This document shows, piece by piece, positions 1-7,754 of a stretch of DNA of 22,950 nucleotides. The position numbers and the translations under genes were made by a program. Under the pieces are notes generated by a model. That model was not told the origin of the DNA, did no database searches, and was given only the letters and a program-made list of their open reading frames with translations. Numbering within the stretch: position 1 is the stretch's first letter; each line of letters begins with the position of its first letter. The stretch is from an uncultured Kiritimatiellota bacterium (GTDB lineage: Bacteria > Verrucomicrobiota > Kiritimatiellia > RFP12 > UBA1067). The DNA lies in the NCBI GenBank assembly GCA_934667425.1, contig CAKULV010000048.1, positions 1 through 22,950 on the forward strand. The letters run 5' to 3'.

Positions 1-62
1 CAAGGGCCCCTTCGCCGAGGGTAGTGCGGGACTCGCCCGTGCGAGAGTAGGGCGCCGCCGGC
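1..62 (+). rRNA. rrf: 5S ribosomal RNA, 3' end only
   Basis: The first 62 bases match the 3' half of bacterial 5S rRNA. The conserved GGTAGTG element, the loop around CCCGTGCGAGAGTAGGG and the terminal strand ending GCCGGC are in the expected order. The gene begins before the window. A run of nine T follows directly. This places the left edge at the end of an rRNA operon read on the plus strand. Confidence 0.9.
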
Positions 63-104
63 TTTTTTTTTGTTTTCTCCACTCTAGCGATGGAGTACGG
101 CATT

Positions 105-140
105 GTCCAGTCGTTTTTTGCGATACGGCTGGACTTTGTT
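105..140 (+). terminator. Probable rho-independent terminator of the rRNA operon
   Basis: GTCCAGTCG (105-113) pairs with CGGCTGGAC (126-134) as a 9-bp stem with one G-U pair. The 12-nt loop contains TTTTTT, and TTTGTT follows the stem. A second T tract at 63-71, right after the 5S 3' end, may act as an upstream stop. Together they look like tandem rRNA terminators. Confidence 0.55.
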
Positions 141-160
141 GTCTACGGAATGTCCAACTA

Positions 161-169
161 TGATATAAT
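161..169 (+). promoter_or_regulatory. Extended -10 promoter for the acyl carrier protein gene
   Basis: TGATATAAT combines an extended -10 (TGN) with a perfect TATAAT at 164-169. Only 9 nt separate it from the ATG at 179, so transcription should start at or within about three bases of the start codon. The -35 is weak; TTGTCT at 139-144 has a 19-bp spacer. No usable Shine-Dalgarno sequence fits in the space. Confidence 0.55.
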
Positions 170-178
170 TCAAGGCAT

Positions 179-466
179 ATGAGAGAAGAGATTGAGAACA
201 GGTTGAAGGAGATTGTCGTGTCGGCGCTTGACCTTGAGGATCTTACCCCTGCCGACATCGAGACCGATGCCCCGCTTTTCGGCGATGGTCTGGGGCTTGA
301 TTCCATCGATGCGCTTGAGCTTGGAATGGCCATAAAGAAGGCCTTTGGCGTGAAGTTCTCTTCCAACCCGGCAGACAACAAGAGGATCTTCCATTCGGTG
401 AAGTCGTTGGCCGACTACATTGAAAGCCAAGGGTCTCAATCGCCTGACGGCTGCATTGTCGGATGA
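179..466 (+). CDS. Acyl carrier protein (aryl-polyene/type II synthase style)
   Basis: A 95-residue carrier protein that would hold acyl chains on a 4'-phosphopantetheine arm in the cytoplasm. The attachment motif GLDSIDALEL is clear, with Ser42 as the modified residue. Four-helix ACP spacing is kept, and the length is near the family norm of 80-95. The start is fixed by the ATG just downstream of a TATAAT; the message would be leaderless or nearly so. Its stop overlaps the next gene's start as ATGA, so it is translationally coupled to the adenylating enzyme at 463. An ACP next to such a ligase is typical of aryl-polyene-type loci, where the ligase loads the ACP. The other genes of such a pathway (ketosynthase, dehydratase, reductase) are not in this window. 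The ACP call is firm; the pathway is inferred. Confidence 0.85.
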   Translation: MREEIENRLKEIVVSALDLEDLTPADIETDAPLFGDGLGLDSIDALELGMAIKKAFGVKFSSNPADNKRIFHSVKSLADYIESQGSQSPDGCIVG

Positions 467-1743
467 TCAGTACACTGTTCGCAATCCTCTTTGGCGTTTC
501 GCTTCTCCCAGGGCGAAAGCCGCTTTGCCTGCGGTTTGCCGAGCGCATCTCCGGCGGGATAATGCCTGATGGGGCGAGAGGGTATTGCCGCCGCCTTACG
601 TGGATATGGTTTCTGGTATTGCTGGCATGTTCGCTGTCGAATGTATGGCTTTCTTCCGTGCATGGGCGAATCGGCTTTGCCACTGCCTCGATATTAACGC
701 CGGTTGTGATCGTCTGCACGTTTGCCATGGAGAAGCGTGTCCGTGGACGTCGCTTCAGCGTTACGTTCCACACAAGCGGCAGCACATCCGCCCCAAAGAC
801 GATCGTCAAGACTTTTGAATCCCTGGCCAGGGAAGTGGCATTCCACAGGGATCGGCTGTCAATTCCCCATGACGTGACATTCCTTTCCACTGTCGAATGG
901 GGGCATATGTACGGCAAGCTCTGGTGCGACATGCTACCGAAGGCTGTCGGTTGCAAGTGCGATCCGGAGGTGATACTCTCCCCGGAAACCCTGGTATCCA
1001 AGATGTCCGGTGCCCAAAAGGTGTTCCTCGTCACTACTCCAAGCTTTCTGAAGCGATTCTGCGCCTATGCCGATCTGTATGACGTTCCCCGGAATTGCGC
1101 CTTCATAACCACTTCTGGCTCATTGCTTGATGCGGAGACGAGCCATGCCGCCAGGCGCGTGTTTGGCGTAGCCCCAATGGAGATATTCGGCTCTACGGAG
1201 ACTGGCGGCGTCGCTGCCCGCGTACAGGATGGTGGGGCGTCGCGCTACGACTGGGAGGTGTTCTCCCCTGTGAAGGTAAAGTCAAGCCCGGATGGCAGGC
1301 TCGTCGTGAGAAGTCCGTTCTCGTACGTGAAGGACTACGTAATGGGGGATGGCGTTGAGCTTGCCCCGGATCGTCGCCACTTCAAGCTGCTTGGCAGGAA
1401 GGATCGCATGGTGAAGATCGCCGAGCAGCGTGTGTCGTTGCCGGAGATGGAGGAGCGGATGCGTAGCCTTGATTGCGTCGAGGATGCCGCATTGGTCGCG
1501 CTTGATGGCAAGAATGGGGCGTATCTCGGTGCCGTTGTCGTGAGTGCCGGTCGTTCGGCGCGTTGCGGAGGTGGAGGCAATGGCGCGGCGGATCCGCATG
1601 CGGCCCTTGCGTTTCGCAAGCTTCTCATCCCGATATTCCCCAAGGGGACGGTGCCCAAGCGCTATCGCTTCGTGGATGAGCTTCCGCGAAACGCGCAAGG
1701 CAAGTTGCTTGCGTCTTCCCTGCGTGACATGTTTGGAGGCTGA
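463..1743 (+). CDS. Membrane-fused acyl adenylating ligase (COG4648-like segment + AMP-binding enzyme)
   Basis: A 426-residue protein likely to activate an acyl or aryl acid with ATP and load it on the neighbouring ACP. The first ~95 residues hold hydrophobic segments (about 1-16, 46-62 and 70-88) and a PLCLRFAERI...YCRRLTW pattern. That resembles the small COG4648 membrane protein of aryl-polyene clusters. The adenylation part starts abruptly with the P-loop FHTSGSTSAPK (102-112), then EIFGSTETGGVA (240-251), then the C-terminal LLGRKDRMVKI (309-319), and ends with NAQGK, catalytic Lys414. The usual ~100 residues before the P-loop are missing, replaced by the membrane part. It overlaps the ACP gene by ATGA. 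It ends 4 bp from the convergent regulator gene. The ligase identity is good; the COG4648 origin of the N-terminus is from memory of the family. Confidence 0.75.
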   Translation: MISTLFAILFGVSLLPGRKPLCLRFAERISGGIMPDGARGYCRRLTWIWFLVLLACSLSNVWLSSVHGRIGFATASILTPVVIVCTFAMEKRVRGRRFSVTFHTSGSTSAPKTIVKTFESLAREVAFHRDRLSIPHDVTFLSTVEWGHMYGKLWCDMLPKAVGCKCDPEVILSPETLVSKMSGAQKVFLVTTPSFLKRFCAYADLYDVPRNCAFITTSGSLLDAETSHAARRVFGVAPMEIFGSTETGGVAARVQDGGASRYDWEVFSPVKVKSSPDGRLVVRSPFSYVKDYVMGDGVELAPDRRHFKLLGRKDRMVKIAEQRVSLPEMEERMRSLDCVEDAALVALDGKNGAYLGAVVVSAGRSARCGGGGNGAADPHAALAFRKLLIPIFPKGTVPKRYRFVDELPRNAQGKLLASSLRDMFGG

Positions 1744-1747
1744 CGGA

Positions 1748-2377
1748 TCAGATGATCCCGAGGGACAGTCCGAGCGAGGCGGCCTCGACCCTTGAGGCCG
1801 CTCCAAGGCGCTTGAAGATGATGGCGAGGTGAGCCTTTACGCCGTGGCGCGTGATGCCGACACGATCGGCTATCTCGCCATTGTTGAACCCTTTTGACAC
1901 GAGGCTGAGGATTTCCTTCTGTCTAGAGGAAAGGGGCGCCTGGGGTTCTTGCGCATCAAGCGCATCTGTGATTTCCTGCGAGATTGTGCGTTCGCCACGC
2001 ATTGTGCCTCTAATGGCGTCTATAAGCTCTTCGCTGGAGCAGTCCTTGATGATTGCGCTCAACGTTCCTGCGTCCAGCGCGGCCTTGACTTCCGTTGCCG
2101 TGGCGAAGGATGTCAGAAGCATGATCTTGGCGGCAGGGTTCTCATTGAGGATTTCGATGGCGGCCGTTGCGCCGTCCTTCTGCGGCATCTTCAGGTCGAG
2201 TATGATGAGATCTGGCGCGAGCGTTCGCGCCAGATTCACTGCATCGGCCCCGTTGTCGGTCTCGGCTATGATCTCGAGGTCCCTTTCGCGGTCAATGAGA
2301 CGCGCAAGGCCCTCCCGGACGATCTGATGGTCATCGGCAAATAGGATTCTGGTTATTTTGTCTGGTTTCATTGTCAT
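1748..2377 (-). CDS. NarL/FixJ-family response regulator
   Basis: A 209-residue cytoplasmic two-component regulator. The receiver domain (about 8-125) has the acidic pair Asp15/Asp16, the phosphoacceptor Asp61 in LIILDLKMP, Thr89 and Lys111. A LuxR-type helix-turn-helix follows (about 149-205: LSSRQKEILSLVSKG, then the recognition segment GITRHGVKAHL). It lies 11 bp after the histidine kinase gene on the same strand, so it is the cognate partner in one operon. No strong Shine-Dalgarno site precedes the ATG; a second ATG two codons in is also possible. The likely DNA target is the palindrome at 4473-4486. The family is certain; target and signal are inferred. Confidence 0.93.
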   Translation of the reverse strand: MTMKPDKITRILFADDHQIVREGLARLIDRERDLEIIAETDNGADAVNLARTLAPDLIILDLKMPQKDGATAAIEILNENPAAKIMLLTSFATATEVKAALDAGTLSAIIKDCSSEELIDAIRGTMRGERTISQEITDALDAQEPQAPLSSRQKEILSLVSKGFNNGEIADRVGITRHGVKAHLAIIFKRLGAASRVEAASLGLSLGII

Positions 2378-2388
2378 TTATCTGTTGG

Positions 2389-4434
2389 CTATGACGTTTC
2401 GAGATCATATTCGGGACTCTCTTCAAGCGTGACGGCTACTTCCGTTCCCTTCCCTGGCGCACTTGTGATCGTTAGCGTTCCGTTGAACGCTCGGGTGCGT
2501 TCACGCATGCCGAGGATGCCGAAGTGTCCGCTGGCGGAGCCTGTGGAGACGTTAGGATCGAACCCTCGCCCGTTGTCTGTGATGGTGATGGAAAGGCGAC
2601 GGTTTGCCAATTTCCCGGATATCGAGACTGCCGTGGCGTGTCCGTGACGAATGGCGTTTACCGTCGCTTCCCGTATGATCCGGAGCGCGGCATGGCGCAG
2701 TGGTTCGGACAGTGCCGCAGAGGGTATCGACAGGGAGATGGTCGCCTGCCGTTTGCCTATATGTGGCGCGAGCGTTTCGCGGATGGCATCGTCGAAGCGT
2801 TCCGCGTCAATGGCATGGCTCCGCAAGTCCCATAGGCAACAGCGAAGCTCGCGGCGGCATGATGCCAAAATGCGTTTTGCCGCGCCGATTTCCCCGGCAT
2901 CCAGCTGCATGGCCGCGCCAGTGAGGATCTGGGATAGCGAGTCGTGCAGCTCTACGGCCAATCGCGTACGCTCTTCTGTCTTGAGTTCTGCCTGTGCGTT
3001 GGCCGACCGTTCCCGGAATAGCTCAAGCCCTCTTTTCTCCGAGAGGCGGTGCAGCATCCTGTTCCAGAAGAGAATCCCGGCAAGAAGCAGCAGGAGGAAA
3101 ACGATGAGGATCGACAGGCGCAATGGCGTCCACCATGGCGGACGCTTTAGAATGACAAGGTCGTCCGCCCGGTCAAGGACGAGCATGATTCCATTCATCA
3201 GTTTGCCCTTTGACATGACCCTCCAGCTTTCCGTCTCGAGGACGCACGTGCCGGTCAGGCGTACGCGGCATCCCGGTTCAAGCGATTTTGCGACCTGTGG
3301 CTGCGAACTGAAGTCTACGGTAAGGAGCCACCCATCGACTTCGAGCAGGAATGACTGCATTTCGCTTTGGTTTTTCGGGAAGCCTGCGACGTTTCCGCAA
3401 AGGCGAATGCGGCTGCCCTGACGCGATCCTTGGTCGAAGGCCTTGATGGATGCGATGTCCTTGGCATCGTCAGCTTCAAGCGACCGGCTGTCTGATTTGA
3501 CGAGGTCGGTTCCGGCAAAAGGACGCGACAGCGCCCGCGACAGGCGAAGTATGAATCCGTCCGTTGACGGATAGCCAATTACCTCGACGTGCTGTCCGCG
3601 TTTCGCGGATGTTGGATCCGAGAACGAGACGATGGCTATGCGATTGTCGCTCATGCGCAGCAAGGCGTTGTTGTTCTGCCATACGGTAAGCACGCGGCCA
3701 ATCGCCTTGTGTCTTCCAAGTTGGGAGATCTGTTCTGGCATGAGTCGCCGGAGGTCCGCAACGGATGGCGCAGCGGAGAAAGGATCTTGTGCGGGCTTTG
3801 CGATAACGGTTATGTGGTTCATGTCTGCGACCATGAACCGACGTTCGTCAAGGAACCTGTATGAACGGTCGTGGGAGGTCGGGAATCCATCCAGCTGAAC
3901 CTTCGATCCGATCAGGCCTTCCAGTTGCCCCAGGCTTGCGCCACGCACCGGTATGGGCGCGTAATATCGATGTCCATCGCTGATGATTGAAAGAAAGTTC
4001 CAGAACGGATTCGTGCCGCTCGACCCGGCATCGCAGACTTCTCCGACGAGATGTGCCCTATGGAAATCGTGGCGGCCGCTCATGATTTCAGAGGCTTTCT
4101 CTTTGGCCGGTACGGGGGGGACGCGATGCCCAATCGTCGTGAGTCGCGTGAACTGTGGCTGGACGCCATCTGTGCGGGTATCCGCAAACACCCCCTCGAT
4201 GCAAATGACGTCGCCAGGACGCGGTGGTTCCGTGCCTAACGTCCCGGAAATGTCGATGCCGATGCCATCTTCCTCTATCAGCACGTGGCAGAAATTCTCC
4301 TGATAGGCAATCACATACGAGATCGTCCCAGTCACGCAGAATAGCGAGTCGCAATATGTCGTGTCGGACTCAACGATGGAAACCATGTCGGCCAGGCGCG
4401 TCAACAAGGCGGCGAATAGCAGAATTGCATGCAT
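2389..4434 (-). CDS. Sensor histidine kinase with four OB-fold-like extracytoplasmic repeats
   Basis: A 681-residue membrane sensor kinase of the HisKA_3/HPK7 type. Residues 1-15 form a short hydrophobic export signal. Residues about 20-430 are extracytoplasmic, then one transmembrane helix (438-457), a short coiled coil, and the dimerisation helix with RLAVELHDSLSQ (phospho-His497). The ATPase domain follows, with N box REATVNAIRHG (Asn593), DNGRGF (620-625) and FGILGMRERT. No HAMP or PAS domain is seen. The outer region contains about four repeats of one beta pattern (34-83, 127-185, 242-288, 344-396). Each runs G-x-V, then a strand pair, then a closing PGD/KRG/EPG turn and a V-x-V-x-G strand, resembling OB folds. 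TATAAT (minus strand, 4448-4443) lies 8 nt before the ATG, suggesting a leaderless message. It is transcribed with the regulator downstream and divergently from the polysaccharide operon. Confidence 0.9.
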   Translation of the reverse strand: MHAILLFAALLTRLADMVSIVESDTTYCDSLFCVTGTISYVIAYQENFCHVLIEEDGIGIDISGTLGTEPPRPGDVICIEGVFADTRTDGVQPQFTRLTTIGHRVPPVPAKEKASEIMSGRHDFHRAHLVGEVCDAGSSGTNPFWNFLSIISDGHRYYAPIPVRGASLGQLEGLIGSKVQLDGFPTSHDRSYRFLDERRFMVADMNHITVIAKPAQDPFSAAPSVADLRRLMPEQISQLGRHKAIGRVLTVWQNNNALLRMSDNRIAIVSFSDPTSAKRGQHVEVIGYPSTDGFILRLSRALSRPFAGTDLVKSDSRSLEADDAKDIASIKAFDQGSRQGSRIRLCGNVAGFPKNQSEMQSFLLEVDGWLLTVDFSSQPQVAKSLEPGCRVRLTGTCVLETESWRVMSKGKLMNGIMLVLDRADDLVILKRPPWWTPLRLSILIVFLLLLLAGILFWNRMLHRLSEKRGLELFRERSANAQAELKTEERTRLAVELHDSLSQILTGAAMQLDAGEIGAAKRILASCRRELRCCLWDLRSHAIDAERFDDAIRETLAPHIGKRQATISLSIPSAALSEPLRHAALRIIREATVNAIRHGHATAVSISGKLANRRLSITITDNGRGFDPNVSTGSASGHFGILGMRERTRAFNGTLTITSAPGKGTEVAVTLEESPEYDLETS

Positions 4435-4442
4435 GGACTTTA

Positions 4443-4448
4443 ATTATA
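4443..4448 (-). promoter_or_regulatory. -10 box for the two-component operon
   Basis: Perfect TATAAT on the minus strand, 8 nt before the kinase ATG at 4434. At the 17-bp position the -35 reads CTCTCA, which is not a consensus element. This suggests the promoter needs an activator. Confidence 0.55.
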
Positions 4449-4472
4449 CTACAAAGCGAATAAAATGAGAGA

Positions 4473-4486
4473 TAGCCACTTGGCTA
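4473..4486. promoter_or_regulatory. Candidate response-regulator operator, perfect 6-2-6 palindrome
   Basis: TAGCCA-CT-TGGCTA is a perfect inverted repeat with a 2-bp centre. It has exactly 24 bp on each side to the divergent TATAAT boxes (4443-4448 minus, 4511-4516 plus). With starts about 7 nt after each -10, its centre is near -43 for both promoters, the usual place for an activator touching RNA polymerase at the -35. NarL-family regulators are known to bind inverted repeats with a 2-bp centre. The geometry is seen directly; binding is inferred. Confidence 0.5.
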
Positions 4487-4510
4487 CTTTATTTAGGCAT
4501 TGGCGTGGCG

Positions 4511-4516
4511 TATAAT
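4511..4516 (+). promoter_or_regulatory. -10 box for the four-gene secreted-protein operon
   Basis: Perfect TATAAT. The 17-bp-spaced -35 position reads TTTATT, a poor match. Transcription would start near 4523, leaving a leader of about 38 nt that contains the GGAAGGAG ribosome site at 4541-4548. This box also rules out the TTG at 4516 as a start codon. Confidence 0.6.
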
Positions 4517-4560
4517 TGCTGCCATTTGAAACAACAATCAGGAAGGAGCGTCGACTTGTA

Positions 4561-7500
4561 ATGAAAAAAAAAATACATTCAGTGGGAATGGGGTCGGGCT
4601 TGGCATTCCGCTTGCGACCTTTGCGTCTTCTGCTTGCGACGATGCTTTGCTACAGTCTGCTTGCCGCACCAGGTCTTGTTTGGGCTGAGGCGTTGACGTG
4701 GGACGCGAAGCAGACGTTCTCGGAAAACACGACACTTGCCGACGATGTGGTTCTCGTAGGCGAAGTGGAGATAGAGGTTTCCAGGGGCACATTGACTTTG
4801 GGCGGAGCCGTCACTGGCGAAGGCTCGATCCGCAAGACGGGGGCGGGGATGCTTGTGCTGGCGCATTCGAGCAACACCTTCGCGCCGGCATCGGGTGCGG
4901 CGATATCCGTAGACGAGGGCATATTGCAGGCCGATGCCCCGGGCGCATTCGGCAGTGGTGCTGTATCATGTGGATGGCAGGGGATTGTGCGCCTGAACGC
5001 CGATGGCGCGACGTTCCCGAACGACATGACGTTCTCGGGTCGCGATTCCGAGCCTTGCCAGCTGTTGTTCGTGAAGGGGGCGACAATTGCAGGAAATGTA
5101 GCCGTAGATGGAGCGGCAGGGGGAAGCGGCCTTTGGGTCGATGTTGGTACGACAACGATAAAAACCGGTATGGTCGCGAAGTTCACTGGTAGCGTCAATG
5201 TTGGCGACGGGATGATATGTCTCGCTACCGTGGAGGACTACGCATTCAACGGGCCTTTGACTTGCGGGACGCTCTTCCTGAACCTCAAAAATTCATATTC
5301 AGGCAGACAGGGCAAGGCGACGCTTGGATCGTCAGATAACAGTATCGGCCTCATAAGCATGAATGGATCGAGCCTTTCAGCCGCTGCAGAAGGAGCCTTG
5401 GGCGGCGCGCGTTATTTTGTGCGCCAATGTCAGATAGGTGGTTCGTCGCAGGAGCTGCAGCTTGGCGGTTACAGCCAGTCGGTGAGGGCTTTGGATTTTG
5501 GCGCGGGCATTCAGATTGGAGATGACGTAACGTATGCCAGACTGTCAACATCGAGTGGATCGCCTGTTCTTACGGTCACCGGTGATGGCGAGTCCGCCGT
5601 CACGCGCTGCTGGTTCCCTGATGCAAATGTGCAGCTTAAGATGGATGTGGATGTGGCTAGGTATCCGGCGTTCGTGCAGACGTTCTCCGGCCCGCTCAAT
5701 CCGAATGCCGCGTCCCGTCGCGCCAACAAGACAGCCCAACCGCTGGATGTGGCATCCGGTACGCTTCGGCTCGACAACGACGTGAAGTTCACCGCCGTGC
5801 CGTCGATATTGATCGGTGAGGCGGGCGTTTTGCAGCTCGGTGCAATCACGAATGCGCTGACGGGCGTGTCGAAGATATCCTGCGCCGGGCGGATCGAGAT
5901 TTCCCAATCCGCGAACGCCCCGTTTGCGGACAACAAGGTCGCGCTTGAGCTTGCGGTGACGGGGAAGTTGGCAATCCCGCAGGGCATGACGCTGATGCTG
6001 AAGTCCCTGGCGGTCGGTGGCGTCCGCAAGCCCAAGGGATTCTACGATGCGTCTTCGCTCGACCACCAGATCGAAGGCGAAGGGCAGATATATACGGACG
6101 GCGATCCTGTTTCCGTCTCGGACGCGACGTGGACCGCTGGCGCTGGCGCCGATACGTCGGTGGGCGCGGCGGCAAACTGGGGTGGAACCTTGCCTGGACT
6201 TTCGAGCTTCGAGACACGCGCCACGTTCGCGACATCCGGAACAGAGGCGGTGATAGACCGTGCGGTGCGCTTCCAGAAGCTGACTTTGGATGCGCCCAAT
6301 GGCTTTGCACTCCGCTATGGCGCGAACGGGTCGCTGTCGATCGGTGCGGATGGGTTGGCCGTGGCGGCGAAGCCCGAGGAGACGGATGCTTCGCTCAAGT
6401 ACGCGATCGAGCCGCCTGTGGCGCTCTACGATGTTCAGGCTTGGACGATTCCGGCGGACAGGACGCTGACGCTCGGCAACGGATTCTCTAATGCCGATGG
6501 TGCGTTCGTGTCGGTCGTTGGCGGAGGATCGCTTGTCTGGCGCGGCACAAACACGCTTGCGGCGACTGTGGCGTTCACAAACGTGCCGCTTACGGTTGTG
6601 GACGGCACGATAGCATCCGTGAACCATGAGTGGGAGGGCGAGATCAAATCATTGGATTCGAGCGACAGGATAATGGAAGTGTCGATGAATGCCGTCACGC
6701 TCGCGAACGGACGGATCGAGAAGACGATCCGCTTCAGGAAGAGCATCGGAAATGGCAAGCCGATGGTTGTCTCAAAAGCGTGGACGACTAACGAAATCGC
6801 CGGCTTTGTGCGCCAGGCGGATAACGATATGACAGGCTTCATGGTCGAGGATGGTTCTGAACTTACCCTTTCTGGCGGCTACATGTGCTCATCGACGCTG
6901 ACATCGAAATTCGGGCCGGGTACGTTGAGGATTCGGTCGCGGAATTTCGGTGGAGAGGGCGGTACGCTTGGATTCGTGAGCCAGGATGGGCTTCTCGTCT
7001 TCGAGGATGGCGGAACGCTTTCATCGACATCCTCGTCCAAGTGGATGGTGCTTGGCAGTGCAGATGGCTCTACTGCTTCCGTTGAGTTCCTTTCCGACGT
7101 TGCCTGTCGCGGCAGCCGTCTTGGGCTTGGCGTATATGTCTCCAACAACTATCTGTATGATCGGAATGAGGGCATCGGCACGGCTGCATTCCATGCGACG
7201 GCTCAGGAGGTCCAGCAGATCGTCTGTGCGCCGTTGGGCATCCTCACCGGCGAGGCAGGATCGGTCTTGCGTGTGGTCGGCAATCAGGACAACGACACGA
7301 ACCTGCGATGCGCGAGCGGTATCCGTGGCGAGGTGAATGGCGGCCTTTCCATTGAGATGGGCGGCACTGGCACGCTTACGCTTTCCGGTCGCGACTTCGC
7401 TTCTGCGGGTGAGCTTTCCGTGACGGACGGAACGCTGGAGTTGGCGGCGGATGCCTCATGGGCGAATGGCGGTGGAGTCTCTGTCGGCGGCAACGGAACG

Positions 7501-7749
7501 CTCGTGCTGGCGAGGGGACGCGGACAGCTTTCGCCGGTGGCTGCGGTTCGTTTCAGCGGCAGCGGAAAGCTGGAAATCGGCGGACTTGCCAAGATCGGCT
7601 CGTTGGCGGTATACGATGCCGATTCCGACACGTGGATGAATATGCCCAAAGGCGACTACAACTCGAAATCTACGGGCGCAATGGCGGGGCGCATCGTGTC
7701 GGGCACGCTTCGCATCGGCACCTTTGGCACTGTGATAGTTGTAAGGTAA
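4561..7749 (+). CDS. Large secreted PATR (autotransporter-associated beta-strand) repeat protein
   Basis: A 1062-residue exported protein. The ATG at 4561 follows GGAAGGAG (4541-4548) and begins MKKK, a signal peptide with hydrophobic core LLLATMLCYSLLAAPG and likely cleavage at VWA|EA (about 42). The mature part is beta-rich with Gly, Thr and Ser. It has PATR-like segments near residues 50-95 (TLTLGGAVTGEGSIRKTGAG) and near 935-970 (GGTGTLTLSGRDFASAG), and a mid-chain unit of the ATWTAGAGADTSVGAAANW type near 525-545. No C-terminal beta-barrel, lipobox or PEP-CTERM-like anchor is seen; the chain simply ends TLRIGTFGTVIVVR. The repeats predict a long beta-helix on or outside the cell. It is first in the operon, 5 bp before the GH105 gene, which suggests a binding or scaffold role at the glycan. 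That role is a guess; the repeat class is solid. A run of ten A begins at the second codon. Confidence 0.8.
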   Translation: MKKKIHSVGMGSGLAFRLRPLRLLLATMLCYSLLAAPGLVWAEALTWDAKQTFSENTTLADDVVLVGEVEIEVSRGTLTLGGAVTGEGSIRKTGAGMLVLAHSSNTFAPASGAAISVDEGILQADAPGAFGSGAVSCGWQGIVRLNADGATFPNDMTFSGRDSEPCQLLFVKGATIAGNVAVDGAAGGSGLWVDVGTTTIKTGMVAKFTGSVNVGDGMICLATVEDYAFNGPLTCGTLFLNLKNSYSGRQGKATLGSSDNSIGLISMNGSSLSAAAEGALGGARYFVRQCQIGGSSQELQLGGYSQSVRALDFGAGIQIGDDVTYARLSTSSGSPVLTVTGDGESAVTRCWFPDANVQLKMDVDVARYPAFVQTFSGPLNPNAASRRANKTAQPLDVASGTLRLDNDVKFTAVPSILIGEAGVLQLGAITNALTGVSKISCAGRIEISQSANAPFADNKVALELAVTGKLAIPQGMTLMLKSLAVGGVRKPKGFYDASSLDHQIEGEGQIYTDGDPVSVSDATWTAGAGADTSVGAAANWGGTLPGLSSFETRATFATSGTEAVIDRAVRFQKLTLDAPNGFALRYGANGSLSIGADGLAVAAKPEETDASLKYAIEPPVALYDVQAWTIPADRTLTLGNGFSNADGAFVSVVGGGSLVWRGTNTLAATVAFTNVPLTVVDGTIASVNHEWEGEIKSLDSSDRIMEVSMNAVTLANGRIEKTIRFRKSIGNGKPMVVSKAWTTNEIAGFVRQADNDMTGFMVEDGSELTLSGGYMCSSTLTSKFGPGTLRIRSRNFGGEGGTLGFVSQDGLLVFEDGGTLSSTSSSKWMVLGSADGSTASVEFLSDVACRGSRLGLGVYVSNNYLYDRNEGIGTAAFHATAQEVQQIVCAPLGILTGEAGSVLRVVGNQDNDTNLRCASGIRGEVNGGLSIEMGGTGTLTLSGRDFASAGELSVTDGTLELAADASWANGGGVSVGGNGTLVLARGRGQLSPVAAVRFSGSGKLEIGGLAKIGSLAVYDADSDTWMNMPKGDYNSKSTGAMAGRIVSGTLRIGTFGTVIVVR

Positions 7750-7754
7750 TAATC

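Noticed and set aside
243..1034. Minus-strand frame (263 codons) opposite the ACP and ligase
   Set aside because: It is contradicted by the ACP attachment motif, the ATGA overlap and the ligase P-loop on the plus strand.
4516..4560. Upstream TTG start for the PATR protein
   Set aside because: The TTG overlaps the TATAAT box at 4511-4516, so it would not be in the message. ATG 4561 has a good ribosome site and signal peptide.
4561..7749. Possible CRISPR or DNA-level tandem repeats in the PATR gene
   Set aside because: The repeats are only protein-level beta patterns; no direct DNA repeats of regular spacing were seen.
7458..7754. N-terminal extension of the GH105 frame
   Set aside because: It overlaps the end of the PATR gene and reads as Arg-rich out-of-frame sequence; family similarity starts after 7755.
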